In this document: positions 49,193-59,776 of the stretch, piece after piece
Layout of the letters: every line of letters starts with the position of its first letter
Numbering within the stretch: position 1 is the stretch's first letter
NCBI RefSeq assembly: GCF_026153355.1
Contig: NZ_CP110636.1
Coordinates: 3,906,001-3,970,000, forward strand
Direction: 5' to 3'
Origin: Streptomyces endophytica
GTDB lineage: Bacteria > Actinomycetota > Actinomycetes > Streptomycetales > Streptomycetaceae
Length of the DNA stretch: 64,000 nucleotides
The notes under the pieces: generated by a model
Database searches by the model: none
The model's input: the letters and a program-made list of their open reading frames with translations, nothing else
What the model was told of the DNA's origin: nothing
Translations under genes and position numbers: made by a program

Positions 49193-50576
49193 GGCCGTCC
49201 CCCCGTCACCGTCTCCGCGGCCCCGTCCGGCCCCGGCTCCAGGTGGTCCGGCGCCGTCCCGGCGTGGTCGGCGGCGGCCCGCCACAGATCGGCGAGCGCG
49301 TCGCCGGGCGTCACCGGCAGTGCCGTCCAGCCCGCCCGCCGCAGCAGCCGCAGCCGTTCGGCGAGCGGGACCTGGCCGGTGGTGAACCGTATGCCGCCGG
49401 GCCCACGGCTCCAGGCGTCGCCGTCCAGCACGAACGCGATCGCCGTCCCGCAGCGCCGGCGCATCTGCCCGGCGATCGCCGCCTGTTCGGTGTCCAGGTC
49501 GCCGAGGAAGGCGATCAGCAGCCCCTCGCTGCCACCGCGCAGCACCTCGTACGCCGCCGACAGCCCTTCCTCCTCGGAGTGTTCGACCACGGCGAGGGTG
49601 TCCAGCATCAGGCCGGCGGTGTCGGCGGACCCGGCGCTCCCCGGGAAGCCGCCGGTGCCGTCCGGGCCCGGCACCGAGCTGCCGGTGTCCGTCAGCAGCC
49701 GGACCGTCAAACCGCGCTCCAGCAGATGCACCGCCGTCGAGGCGGCGGCCGACACCGCCCATTCGAAGGCCGAGTCCGGCCCGCCTCCCGGGTGGGCGAG
49801 ATCGCGGGTGTCCAGCAGGACCGTGCAGCGCGCCTTCTGCGGCTGCTCCTCCCTGCGCACCATCAGCTCGCCGTGGCGCGCCGTGGACCGCCAGTGGATG
49901 CGGCGCAGGTCGTCGCCGTGACGGTAGCCGCGCGGGATGACGTCGTCGTCGCCGGCCAGGGCCGGCGAGCGGTGCCGTCCGTCGCCGTACCCCGCGGCCT
50001 CGCCGGCCAGCCGGACGGCCGGCAGCGGCTCGACCCGCGGCACCACCGTCAGGGTGTCGAAGGTCTGGAAGGAGCGAGTGAGCTCGCACATCCCGAACGG
50101 GTCGGACAGCCGCAGCTGCAGCGGCCCGAGCGGATAGCGGCCGCGCAGGTCCGAGCGGACGCGGTAGGTGACCTCCCGGCGGCCGCCGGCCTCGACCCGG
50201 TCCAGGACGAAGCGCGGCCGGGGCCCCAGCACGTACGGCACCCGGTCCTGCAGCATCAGCACGCCGGTCGGCAGCCGGGAGACGTTCTCCATCAGCAGCC
50301 GGACCCGGGACTCGGAGCCGGCCGGCACCCGGGCGGGCGAGAGGGCACGGCTGCCCGCGACGCGGTAGCGGGTGCGGTGCAGGACCAGGACGCACACCAG
50401 CGGCAGGGCGGCGAGCAGCAGCCCGACCCGCAGCAGGTCCGGCTGCCCCAGCAGATAGGAGCACACCGCGGCGGCCACCCCGGCGGCCAGGAACGACCGG
50501 CCGCGCGTCGTCATCCCCCCGAGGGCCGCCCGCAGCCCGCCCGGCTCCGGCGTCCCCTCGCTCCCCCCTCCGCCCA

Positions 50577-50577
<1 letters not shown>
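49189..50577 (-). CDS. DUF58-domain protein
   Basis: 462 aa, ATG at 50577 overlapping the MoxR stop by one base (TGATG). Two N-terminal hydrophobic helices (FLAAGVAAAVCSYLL; LLRVGLLLAALPLVCVLVL) are followed by a beta domain and the DUF58 signature around VIPRGYRHGDDLRRIHWRSTARHGELMVRREE split by a short loop. The C-terminal half is a von Willebrand-A-like fold. It works with MoxR ATPases in many bacteria, often alongside a transglutaminase. The specific role in Streptomyces is unknown. Confidence 0.88.
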
Positions 50578-51596
<1,019 letters not shown>

Positions 51597-51796
51597 TCGG
51601 CCCTCCTCGGCCCTGTGCCACGGGCCGACACCCCCTTGTGCGGAACCGGCCCACCCCGAAAAATGCGCGCCGGTCCGGCCACCGCCGGCACGACGTCACC
51701 TACGCATTCTTGCCGCCCGCGCGCTCCGGCGTCATGGCCTGTGGATAACTCACAACTCCGCGCCCCGACGTTCCGGGCGAACCCGGCGTTTCCGGC

Positions 51797-51828
51797 GCGG
51801 GCCGGCCCGGAAAACCGGGCCGGCCCGC
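51797..51828 (-). terminator. Terminator hairpin after carbonic anhydrase gene
   Basis: A perfect 14-bp stem (GCGGGCCGGCCCGG at 51797-51810 with 51815-51828) with an AAAA loop lies 12 bases beyond the carbonic anhydrase stop. It is the main feature of the 243-base gap before the MoxR start. Confidence 0.75.
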
Positions 51829-51839
51829 ACTCCGGACGG

Positions 51840-52400
51840 TCAGTCCTGGGAGTCGATCTCCCGCAGCAGACCCGTCTTGACGTCGAAGACGAAGCCGCGC
51901 ACGTCATCGGTGTGCAGCAGGAAGGGCGAGGTGCGCACCCGCTGCATGGACTGCCGGACGTCCTCGTCGAGGTCCTTGAACGCCTCGACGGCCCACGTCG
52001 GGCGCTGGCCGACCTCGGCCGCGAGGTCGTGGCGGAAGTCCTCGGTCAGGTTGAGCAGACCGCATCCGGTGTGGTGGATGAGCACGACGGAGCGGGTGCC
52101 GAGCGCCCGCTGGCTGATGGTCAGGGAGCGGATGATGTCGTCGGTGACCACACCGCCGGCGTTGCGGATGGTGTGGCAGTCGCCGAGCTCCAGCCCGAGC
52201 GCGGCGTGCAGGTCGATCCGGGCGTCCATGCAGGACACCACGGCGACCTTGAGGACGGGTCGGGCGTCCATGCCGGGATCGGTGAAGGCGGCGGCATAGC
52301 GCTGGTTGGCCTCGACCAGGCGGTCGGTGACCGTGCCGCCGGAGCGCACGGCGGCACGGTCGGAGGACGGGGACGGCGGCTGCGATGCAGGTATGGGCAT
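51840..52400 (-). CDS. Beta-class carbonic anhydrase
   Basis: 186 aa, ATG at 52400. The zinc ligands and dyad are visible: SCMDARID (Cys, then the Asp-Arg pair), and HHTGCG (His and Cys two residues later). The NAGG motif lies between them. It interconverts CO2 and bicarbonate in the cytoplasm. No Shine-Dalgarno sequence precedes the ATG; TACGGT lies six bases upstream, so the mRNA may be leaderless. Confidence 0.92.
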   Translation of the reverse strand: MPIPASQPPSPSSDRAAVRSGGTVTDRLVEANQRYAAAFTDPGMDARPVLKVAVVSCMDARIDLHAALGLELGDCHTIRNAGGVVTDDIIRSLTISQRALGTRSVVLIHHTGCGLLNLTEDFRHDLAAEVGQRPTWAVEAFKDLDEDVRQSMQRVRTSPFLLHTDDVRGFVFDVKTGLLREIDSQD

Positions 52401-52573
52401 GCATTCACCGTAATAGTCACTGACCGTTCCGGCCCCGTGGGAGGCCGGGCATAGGGGGCAACGTCACCCCTTGTGAGGTAATCCACAGCTCCGGCCGGGC
52501 AGCCACCACACGGGTGAAAAGCCCGCCGGGACGGCCCCGGCGAACCCGTCGCGGGACGCGCGGAACCAGTTGA

Positions 52574-52601
52574 TTGACCGGGGCAGCCGGTGGACTAAAG
52601 T
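52574..52601 (+). promoter_or_regulatory. Promoter at the head of the dcw cluster
   Basis: TTGACC (52574-52579) and TAAAGT (52596-52601) are separated by 16 bases, the best -35/-10 pair in the window. It lies about 220 bases before rsmH and just ahead of a small open frame with a Shine-Dalgarno sequence. The rest of 52401-52573 shows only the divergent carbonic anhydrase promoter. I see no mraZ gene here, although many bacteria start this cluster with one. Confidence 0.65.
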
Positions 52602-52618
52602 GGCGCGAAGTGGGAGGC

Positions 52619-52828
52619 GTGACGCTCTCCTTGGATACCGAATTCCTCGCGTGCGCATCGTACGTACGGCTCGGCCTCCTCCCGCTCCCATGGACTTCCG
52701 ACGTCACTTCCCCGTCGCCGGAGGGCCACTTCCCCTTCAGAGCGGGCGGGGACCAAGCGGTACGTGCGGCATCCCCCAGCCAGCGGCCGGGGACCCACCT
52801 GCCGCCCACCCCATCGGAAGGCGCATGA
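52619..52828 (+). CDS. Candidate 69-aa leader ORF coupled to rsmH
   Basis: GTG at 52619 with GGGAGG three bases upstream opens a 69-codon frame starting MTLSLDTEFLACASYVRLG; its TGA overlaps the rsmH ATG (ATGA). It lies between the dcw promoter and rsmH, so it would be the first translated frame of the operon. Third-position GC is lower than in the neighbouring genes and no domain is recognised. It may be a real small protein or a chance frame. Confidence 0.35.
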   Translation: MTLSLDTEFLACASYVRLGLLPLPWTSDVTSPSPEGHFPFRAGGDQAVRAASPSQRPGTHLPPTPSEGA

Positions 52829-53817
52829 GTAATACCCGCCACGTACCCGTCATGCTCCAGCGGTGTCTGGACATGCTCGCCCCTGCGCTCGCCGAGCCCG
52901 GCGCGGTCGTCGTCGACTGCACCCTCGGCCTCGGAGGGCACAGCGAGGCGCTGCTCACGGCCTTCCCGGCGGCCCGGCTGATCGCCCTGGACCGCGACCC
53001 GGCCGCCCTGAAGCTCGCCGGGGAACGGCTCGCCCCCTACGGCGACCGCGCCACCCTGGTGCACGCCGTCTACGACGAGCTCCCCGAGGTGCTCGACCGG
53101 CTCGGCGTCCCCCGGGTCCAGGGTGTGCTCTTCGACCTCGGCGTCTCCTCCATGCAGCTCGACGAGGCCGGCCGCGGCTTCGCGTACGCCCAGGACGCCC
53201 CGCTGGACATGCGGATGGACCAGACGACCGGCATCAGCGCGGCGGAGGTCCTCAACACCTACCCGCCCGGGGAGCTGGTGCGGATCCTGCGCTCCTACGG
53301 TGAGGAGAAGCAGGCCAAGCGCATCGTCTCGGCCATCGTCCGCGAGCGCGCCAAGGAGCCCTTCACGAACAGCGGGCGACTGGTCGAACTGATCCGGGAC
53401 GCGCTCCCGCAGGCCGCCAAGCGCACCGGCGGCAACCCCGCCAAGCGCACGTTCCAGGCCCTGCGCATCGAGGTCAACGGCGAACTGGCCTGTGTGGAGC
53501 GGGCCGTCCCGGCCGCCGTGGACGCGCTCGCGGTCGGCGGCCGGATCGCCGTGCTCTCGTACCACTCCCTGGAGGACCGGCTGGTCAAGCAGGTCTTCGC
53601 GGCCGGCGCCACCAGCACCGCACCGCCCGGCCTGCCGGTCGTGCCGGAGCAGTACCAGCCCCGGCTGAAGCTGCTCACCCGCGGCGCCGAACTCCCCACG
53701 GAGGAGGAGATCGCGGAGAACCGCCGGGCCGCCCCCGCCCGGCTGCGCGGCGCGGAGCGCATCCGCGAGAACGTCGGGGACGGCAGGAACGCCCGGCATT
53801 CCGTGGGCACCCCGTGA
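52825..53817 (+). CDS. rsmH: 16S rRNA (cytosine1402-N4)-methyltransferase RsmH (MraW)
   Basis: 330 aa, ATG with GGAAGG upstream. Motifs: HVPVMLQRCLDML at the N-terminus, VVDCTLGLGGHSEALL (SAM site), LFDLGVSSMQLDEAGRGF, and near the end GGRIAVLSYHSLEDRLVKQ. It methylates C1402 of 16S rRNA. It is the first firmly identified gene of the dcw operon; its stop overlaps the ftsL GTG (GTGA). Confidence 0.95.
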   Translation: MSNTRHVPVMLQRCLDMLAPALAEPGAVVVDCTLGLGGHSEALLTAFPAARLIALDRDPAALKLAGERLAPYGDRATLVHAVYDELPEVLDRLGVPRVQGVLFDLGVSSMQLDEAGRGFAYAQDAPLDMRMDQTTGISAAEVLNTYPPGELVRILRSYGEEKQAKRIVSAIVRERAKEPFTNSGRLVELIRDALPQAAKRTGGNPAKRTFQALRIEVNGELACVERAVPAAVDALAVGGRIAVLSYHSLEDRLVKQVFAAGATSTAPPGLPVVPEQYQPRLKLLTRGAELPTEEEIAENRRAAPARLRGAERIRENVGDGRNARHSVGTP

Positions 53818-54510
53818 GAGGCCAGGGGCGGCCGCGCGGCGCGCCGAAACGGCTCTCCGCGCTCTTCCCGGCCACCCCGGCCGCCCCCGGCACCGCGGCC
53901 CGCACCCCCTTCGTCCTCCTCATCGTGGTCCTCCTCGGATCCGGGCTGATCACCCTGCTGCTGCTCAACTCCGCGCTCAATCAAGGGTCGTTCGAGCTGA
54001 GCAGGCTGGAGAAGAAGACCGACGAGCTGACCGACGAGCAGCAGGCGCTGCAGCAGGAGGTGGACGGCTACTCCGCGCCGGGCGCCCTGGAGCGGCGCGC
54101 CCGGCAGCTCGGGATGGTGCCCGGCGGCGCCCCGGCCTTCCTGCTCCCGGACGGCACGGTCCGCGGCAAGCCCGGCGTGGCCGGTGCCGACGGCGCGCCG
54201 CTGAGCAGCTCGGCCGAGCCGTCCGCGTCCGCCCTCCTGCACGCCACCACGGCGGGCGGGCCGGCCGCCCCACGCGTCCCCGCGACCGCACCGGTCGTCG
54301 CGCCGTCCGTCGAGCCACCGGTCCCGCCCGGCTCCGGGACGCTCGGCCCGCAGAGCACCCCGGCCGCGGGCGCCGCCCCGGGTCGCCCGGCCCCGGCGCC
54401 CGCCGCGTCCCCGGCATCCGCCCCCGAGCGCGTCCCCGCCTCCACCGCCCGCCCCTCCGGCTCCGCGCCCGCCCCGCACCGACGACCCCCGGCAGGTGAC
54501 CGCGGTATGA
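53814..54510 (+). CDS. ftsL: Cell division protein FtsL; end uncertain because the frame runs into ftsI
   Basis: GTG overlapping the rsmH stop. A short cytoplasmic N-terminus, one transmembrane helix (FVLLIVVLLGSGLITLLLL, residues about 33-51) and a coiled coil (LSRLEKKTDELTDEQQALQQEV) are the FtsL layout; a long Pro/Ala/Ser-rich tail follows. FtsL links the FtsQ-FtsB scaffold to FtsW/FtsI at the septum. In this sequence the frame stays open into ftsI, giving one 898-codon frame (53814-56510). Around 54477-54506 that frame uses CGA CGA and other rare codons. The +1 frame reads TDDPRQVTAV and stops at 54510, overlapping the ftsI ATG. An indel near 54470-54480 is therefore likely. Confidence 0.75.
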
Positions 54511-56510
54511 CCGAGCCCAGGGACCCCCGCCGGGTTCCGCGCCCCGCCCGGCGCGGCGGTCAGCCCCAGAACCGCACCGGCCGCCCGCCCGCCGCCCGGC
54601 GCCCCGCGCAGCGGCCCGGCGCGCCCCGCCCGGCCGCCCGCCGCCCCGGCCCGGGCCGGCCCGGCTCCGGCCCCCAGGCGCTCCGCCTCGGCAGCCCGCG
54701 CCCCCGGCTCCGCCTGGTCTCCCTCGGACTGACGCTGATCATGCTGGTCTTCGTCGTACGGCTCTTCCAGGTGCAGGCCGTGGACGCCGGGGCGTACGCC
54801 GCCCGGGCCAACGAGAACCGCTACGTACCGGTCAAGCTGGCCGCCGAGCGCGGCGACCTCACGGACCGCAACGGCGTCGCGCTGGCCACCTCCGTGGACG
54901 CGTACGACATCACCGCCGACCCCAGCCTGCTGGCGCCCGCCAAGACCAAGATCCCCGACGCCCCGCGGCGGGCCGCCGCGCTGCTCGCGCCGATCCTGCA
55001 CGTGGACAAGGCCGCGCTGACCGAGAAGCTCGACCGGCCCGGCTCCCGGTACGTGCTGCTCGCCCGGCAGCAGACCCCCCAGGTGTGGAAGCGGATCAAG
55101 GACCTCCGCAAGACCCTCGACGCCCGGGCGGCCGCCGCGCCCAAGAGTGCGCCCCGCCCCGACGTCCTGGTGGGGATCTTCGCCGACAAACACAGCAAGC
55201 GCGTCTACCCCAACAAGGACCTCGCCTCCGGCGTCCTGGGCTTCGTCAACAGCGTCGGCAAGGGCGGCGGCGGCCTGGAGGCCCGCCTCGACAAGCAGCT
55301 CGCCGGCAAGGACGGCAAGCTGGTCTACGCCCAGTCCGGCGGCCGCCGGGTGCCGACCGCCGCCACCCAGGAACACCCCGCCGTCCCGGGCGCCGACATG
55401 GAGCTCACCCTCGACCGCGACATCCAGTGGGCGGCCCAGCAGGCCATCACCAAACAGGTGGCGAAGTCCGGGGCCGACCGCGGCTACGTCGTCGTCCAGG
55501 ACACCCGCACCGGCGAGATCCTGGCCCTGGCCAACGCCCCCGCCTTCGACCCCAACGACATCGCCGGGGCGGAGCCGGACGCGCTCGGCAACGCCGCGCT
55601 GTCCGACGCCTTCGAACCGGGTTCCACCAGCAAGCTGATGTCGATGGCCGCCGTATTGGAGGAGGGGGTCGCCACGCCGTCCACCCGGGTCACCGTCCCC
55701 AACCGGCTGCACCGCGGCGACCGGCTCTTCGCCGACGACGTCGACCACGAGACCTGGCACCTCACGCTCAACGGCGTCCTCGCCAAGTCCAGCAACATCG
55801 GCACCATCCTCGCGGCCGGCCAGCTCGGCCGGACCCAGCCCGAGGCCAACCGGGTCCTCTACTCCTACCTGCGCAAATTCGGCATCGGCCGGCCGACCGG
55901 GCTGGACTTCCCGGGCGAGACCGACGGCATCCTGGCCAAGCCGCAGGCCTGGAACACCTCGCAGCAGTACACGATCCCGTTCGGCCAGGGGCTGTCCCTC
56001 AACGCCGTACAGGCCGCCTCGGTCTACTCCACCATCGCCAACGGCGGCGAGCGGATCGCCCCCACGCTCGTCCGCGGCAGCACCGGACCCGACGGCCGCT
56101 TCGCCCCGGCACCCAAGCCCGCGAAGACCCGGGTGGTCAGCCAGAAGACGGCCCGGACCCTCGCCACCATGCTGGAGTCGGTGGTCGACGACGAGGAGGG
56201 CACCGGCGCGAAGGCGAAGATCGACGGCTACCGGGTCGGCGGCAAGACCGGCACCTCCAACCGGGTGGACCCCAAAACCGGCCGCTATCACGGCTACACC
56301 GCGTCCTTCGCCGGGTTCGCCCCTGCGGACAAACCTCGCATCACGGTCTATTGCGCCGTGCAGAATCCCACCAAGGGCAGCTACTTCGGCGGCCAGGTCT
56401 GCGGCCCGATCTACCAGCAGGTCATGGCCTTCGCGCTGAAGACCCTCCAGGTACCGCCGACCGGCGCCCAGCCCCCGCGCCTGCCGGTCACCTTCAGGCC
56501 AGGCCAATGA
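54507..56510 (+). CDS. ftsI: Septal peptidoglycan transpeptidase FtsI (PBP3)
   Basis: 667 aa from the ATG at 54507. A basic Pro/Arg/Ala-rich cytoplasmic segment of about 75 residues precedes one transmembrane helix (LVSLGLTLIMLVFVVRLFQVQ). Next is the class B PBP N-domain (AERGDLTDRNG). The transpeptidase domain has SxxK in EPGSTSKLM, SSN in AKSSNIGT and KTGT in GGKTGTSN. It crosslinks septal peptidoglycan together with FtsW. As sequenced it is fused in frame to ftsL; the conserved cytoplasmic segment and overlapping start argue for a separate protein. Confidence 0.92.
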   Translation: MTEPRDPRRVPRPARRGGQPQNRTGRPPAARRPAQRPGAPRPAARRPGPGRPGSGPQALRLGSPRPRLRLVSLGLTLIMLVFVVRLFQVQAVDAGAYAARANENRYVPVKLAAERGDLTDRNGVALATSVDAYDITADPSLLAPAKTKIPDAPRRAAALLAPILHVDKAALTEKLDRPGSRYVLLARQQTPQVWKRIKDLRKTLDARAAAAPKSAPRPDVLVGIFADKHSKRVYPNKDLASGVLGFVNSVGKGGGGLEARLDKQLAGKDGKLVYAQSGGRRVPTAATQEHPAVPGADMELTLDRDIQWAAQQAITKQVAKSGADRGYVVVQDTRTGEILALANAPAFDPNDIAGAEPDALGNAALSDAFEPGSTSKLMSMAAVLEEGVATPSTRVTVPNRLHRGDRLFADDVDHETWHLTLNGVLAKSSNIGTILAAGQLGRTQPEANRVLYSYLRKFGIGRPTGLDFPGETDGILAKPQAWNTSQQYTIPFGQGLSLNAVQAASVYSTIANGGERIAPTLVRGSTGPDGRFAPAPKPAKTRVVSQKTARTLATMLESVVDDEEGTGAKAKIDGYRVGGKTGTSNRVDPKTGRYHGYTASFAGFAPADKPRITVYCAVQNPTKGSYFGGQVCGPIYQQVMAFALKTLQVPPTGAQPPRLPVTFRPGQ

Positions 56511-56528
56511 AATCGAGGCAATCCCGCC

Positions 56529-58262
56529 GTGACGACCATCACCCCCGACGGCCTCCCCGAGCCCGCCGACCGCGCCCCCACCCGGCCCTCACTTCGCCCC
56601 GGGCCCGATCGGCCCGGTACGCTCACCGCCGTGTCACACGCTGATCAGTCCCCGAACGCCCCGCTCGCCCAGAAGGGTGGCCCCGGCACCTACCCGGGAG
56701 CGCCGCGCCCTGACCACGTCCGCCCCACCCCCCTGGCGGACCTCGCCGAGCAGCTGGGCACCCCCGCGCTCGCACCCGAGCATGCAGAGGCCCACGTCAC
56801 CGGCATCACGCACGACTCCCGGGCGGTCCGCCCCGGCGACGTCTACGCGGCGCTGCCCGGCGCCCGGCTGCACGGCGCCGACTTCGTCGCCCAGGCCGCC
56901 GATCTCGGTGCCGCGGCGATCCTGACGGACCCGTCCGGTGCCGACCGCGCGGCCGCCACCGGACTGCCGGTCCTCGTCGTCGACAACCCGCGCGGACGGA
57001 TGGGCGCCCTGGCCGTCTCCATCTACGGCGCGCCGGGCGAGGACCTGCTCCAGATCGGCATCACCGGTACCTCCGGCAAGACCACCACCGCCTACCTCAT
57101 CGAGGGCGGACTGCGGGCCGCGGCCGCGAAGCGCCCCGATGGCGGGCTGACCGGCCTGATCGGCACCGTGGAGACCCGGATCGGTGACGAGCGGATCAAG
57201 TCCGAGCGCACCACCCCCGAGGCCACCGACCTGCAGGCGCTGTTCGCCGTGATGCGCGAGCGCGGCGTCCGCGCCCTGGCCATGGAGGTCTCCAGCCACG
57301 CCCTGGTCCTCGGCCGGGTCGACGGCTGCGTCTTCGACGTCGCGATCTTCAACAACCTCAGCCCGGAGCACATGGAGTTCCACTCCGGGATGGAGGACTA
57401 CTTCCAGGCCAAGGCCCAGCTGTTCACCAAGGCCCGCAGCCGGGCCGGCGTGGTCAACCTCGACGACGAATACGGCCGGCGGCTGGCCGAGGGCGAGTCC
57501 GAGGTCCCGGTCACCACCTTCTCCGCCGAGGGCCACCCGGATGCCGACTGGCGCGCCTCCGACGTCGAGGTCGGCGCGCTCGGCTCCACCTTCACCGTGC
57601 ACGGCCCCGACGGGCAGACGCTGCGCGCCGCTTCCCCGATCGCCGGCCCGTTCAACGTCGCGAACGCGCTCGCCGCGATCACCGCGCTGGTCGTCGCCGG
57701 CATCGACCCGCAGACCGCGGCCGACGGCGTCGCCGCGGTGCCCGGCGTCCCCGGCCGCCTGGAGCGCGTCGACGCCGGCCAGCCGTACCTGGCGGTGGTC
57801 GACTACGCCCACAAGACCGACGCCGTCGAATCGGTCCTGCGCGCGCTGCGCAAGGTCACCGACGGCAAGCTGCACGCCGTCCTCGGCTGCGGCGGCGACC
57901 GCGACCCGCACAAGCGCGCCCCCATGGGTGCCGCGGTCGCCCGCCTCGCCGACACGGCCATCCTGACCTCCGACAACCCGCGGGGCGAGGACCCGCTCGC
58001 GATCCTCGCCACCATGCTGGCGGGCGCCGCGGAGGTCCCGATCCACGAACGCGGCACGGTCCTGGTGGAAGAAGAGCGGGCCGCCGCCATCGCCGCCGCC
58101 GTCGCCCGCGCCGAGCCCGGCGACACCGTGATCGTCGCGGGCAAGGGCCACGAGCAGGGCCAGGACATCGCCGGAGTGGTGCGCCCCTTCGACGACCGCC
58201 AGGTGCTGCGCGAGGCCATCGAGGCTTCCCAGACGTCACCGCACCCGAAACACCAGGGATGA
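56529..58262 (+). CDS. murE: UDP-N-acetylmuramoyl-tripeptide synthetase MurE
   Basis: 577 aa, GTG start 18 bases after ftsI. The first 60 residues are a Pro-rich extension, so a shorter form starting later is possible. Mur ligase motifs: THDSRAVRPGDVYAALPG, the P-loop ITGTSGKTTTAYL, TTPEATDLQ, MEVSSHAL, the carbamylated-Lys region, and TSDNPRGEDP, the DNPR motif of enzymes that add diaminopimelate. In Streptomyces the added residue is LL-DAP. Product goes to MurF, the next gene. Confidence 0.94.
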   Translation: MTTITPDGLPEPADRAPTRPSLRPGPDRPGTLTAVSHADQSPNAPLAQKGGPGTYPGAPRPDHVRPTPLADLAEQLGTPALAPEHAEAHVTGITHDSRAVRPGDVYAALPGARLHGADFVAQAADLGAAAILTDPSGADRAAATGLPVLVVDNPRGRMGALAVSIYGAPGEDLLQIGITGTSGKTTTAYLIEGGLRAAAAKRPDGGLTGLIGTVETRIGDERIKSERTTPEATDLQALFAVMRERGVRALAMEVSSHALVLGRVDGCVFDVAIFNNLSPEHMEFHSGMEDYFQAKAQLFTKARSRAGVVNLDDEYGRRLAEGESEVPVTTFSAEGHPDADWRASDVEVGALGSTFTVHGPDGQTLRAASPIAGPFNVANALAAITALVVAGIDPQTAADGVAAVPGVPGRLERVDAGQPYLAVVDYAHKTDAVESVLRALRKVTDGKLHAVLGCGGDRDPHKRAPMGAAVARLADTAILTSDNPRGEDPLAILATMLAGAAEVPIHERGTVLVEEERAAAIAAAVARAEPGDTVIVAGKGHEQGQDIAGVVRPFDDRQVLREAIEASQTSPHPKHQG

Positions 58263-58324
58263 CACTCCGCCATGCGCGCACAACCGATTCCCCGTCACCG
58301 CTCGCCGCTCGCCGGGGGTGACCT

Positions 58325-59776
58325 GTGATCTCCCTGTCCCTCGCCGAGATCGCGAGCATCGTCGGCGGGCAGCAGTACGACATACCGGACGCCGACCGCC
58401 AGGTCACCGGACCGGTCGTCGCCGACTCCCGGGCGGTCCGCCCCGGCGGCCTGTTCGTGGCCTTCGCCGGGGAACGCGTCGACGGTCATGACTTCGCCCG
58501 CGGCGCCGTCGAGGCCGGCGCGGTGGCCGTACTGGCCGCCCGCCCCCTCGGCGTCCCGGCGATCGTCGTGCACGACGTCACCGCCGCGCTCGGCGCACTC
58601 GCCCGCGCCGTCGTCGAGCGGCTGGGCACCACCGTCGTGGGCCTGACCGGCTCGGCCGGCAAGACCAGCACCAAGGACCTGATCGCCCAACTGCTGCAGC
58701 GGCACGGCCCGACCGTCTGGCCCGAGGGCAACCTCAACAACGAGATCGGGCTGCCGCTGACCGCGCTGCGCGCCGATGAGACGACCCGTCACCTCGTGCT
58801 GGAGATGGGCGCCCGCGGCGTCGGCCACATCCGCTACCTCGCCGCGCTGACCCCGCCCCGGATCGGCGTGGTGCTCAACGTCGGCTCCGCGCACATCGGC
58901 GAGTTCGGCGGCCGCGCGCAGATCGCGGAGGCAAAGGGCGAACTCGTCGAGGCGCTGCCCGCGGCCGAGGACGGCGGGATCGCGGTGCTCAACGCCGACG
59001 ACCCGTACGTCCGCGCCATGACGGCCCGCACCAAGGCCCGCACGGTGCTGTTCGGCGAGGCCGAGGACGCCGCCGTACGCGCCGTGAATGTCCGGCTCAC
59101 GGAGCTCGGACAGCCCGCTTTCACGCTTCACACACCCTCCGGGTGCAGCGATGTGACCATGCGGCTGTACGGTGAGCACCACGTGTCGAACGCGCTCGCC
59201 GCGGCCGCCGTCGCCCATGAGTTGGGCATGCCCGTAGACGAGATCGCCACCGCGCTCTCCGAAGCCGGCACGCTCTCCCGCTGGCGCATGGAGGTCACCG
59301 AGCGCGCGGACGGCGTGACGGTCGTCAACGACGCCTACAACGCGAACCCCGAGTCCATGCGAGCGGCGCTGCGTGCGCTGGTCGCCATGGGCGCCGCCGC
59401 CAAGGCGAAGGGTGCTCGTACGTGGGCGGTGCTCGGTGAGATGGCCGAGCTCGGCGAGGAGTCACTCGCCGAACACGACGCGGTCGGGCGCCTGGTCGTC
59501 CGGCTCAACGTCAGCAAGCTCGTGGCGGTCGGCGGCAGGGAAGCGGCCTGGCTCGACATGGGCGCCAAGAACGAGGGTTCGTGGGGTGAGGAGTCGGTGC
59601 ACGTGTCCGACGCGCGGGCGGCGGTCGACCTGTTGCGCAGCGAGCTGCGGCCGGGAGACGTCGTGCTGGTGAAGGCGTCCAGGTCGGTGGGGCTGGAGCG
59701 GGTCGCCGCAGCACTGCTGGATGACGCAGGGCTGTCGGGCGCCGCGGGCGCCGAGGGTGGAGCCGCAGCCCGATGA
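58325..59776 (+). CDS. murF: UDP-MurNAc-tripeptide D-Ala-D-Ala ligase MurF
   Basis: 483 aa, GTG start. Motifs: DSRAVRPGGLFVAFAGERVDGHDF, the P-loop GLTGSAGKTSTKDLIAQLL, the E-x-G segment LEMGARGVGHI, NVGSAHIGEFGG, and NDAYNANPESMRAAL, typical of MurF. It adds D-Ala-D-Ala to complete the stem pentapeptide in the cytoplasm. The stop overlaps the mraY ATG (ATGA), so the two are coupled. Confidence 0.95.
   Translation: MISLSLAEIASIVGGQQYDIPDADRQVTGPVVADSRAVRPGGLFVAFAGERVDGHDFARGAVEAGAVAVLAARPLGVPAIVVHDVTAALGALARAVVERLGTTVVGLTGSAGKTSTKDLIAQLLQRHGPTVWPEGNLNNEIGLPLTALRADETTRHLVLEMGARGVGHIRYLAALTPPRIGVVLNVGSAHIGEFGGRAQIAEAKGELVEALPAAEDGGIAVLNADDPYVRAMTARTKARTVLFGEAEDAAVRAVNVRLTELGQPAFTLHTPSGCSDVTMRLYGEHHVSNALAAAAVAHELGMPVDEIATALSEAGTLSRWRMEVTERADGVTVVNDAYNANPESMRAALRALVAMGAAAKAKGARTWAVLGEMAELGEESLAEHDAVGRLVVRLNVSKLVAVGGREAAWLDMGAKNEGSWGEESVHVSDARAAVDLLRSELRPGDVVLVKASRSVGLERVAAALLDDAGLSGAAGAEGGAAAR

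Noticed and set aside
53295..56507. 1070-codon minus-strand frame opposite rsmH, ftsL and ftsI
   Set aside because: Gly/Arg/Val-biased shadow of essential dcw genes.
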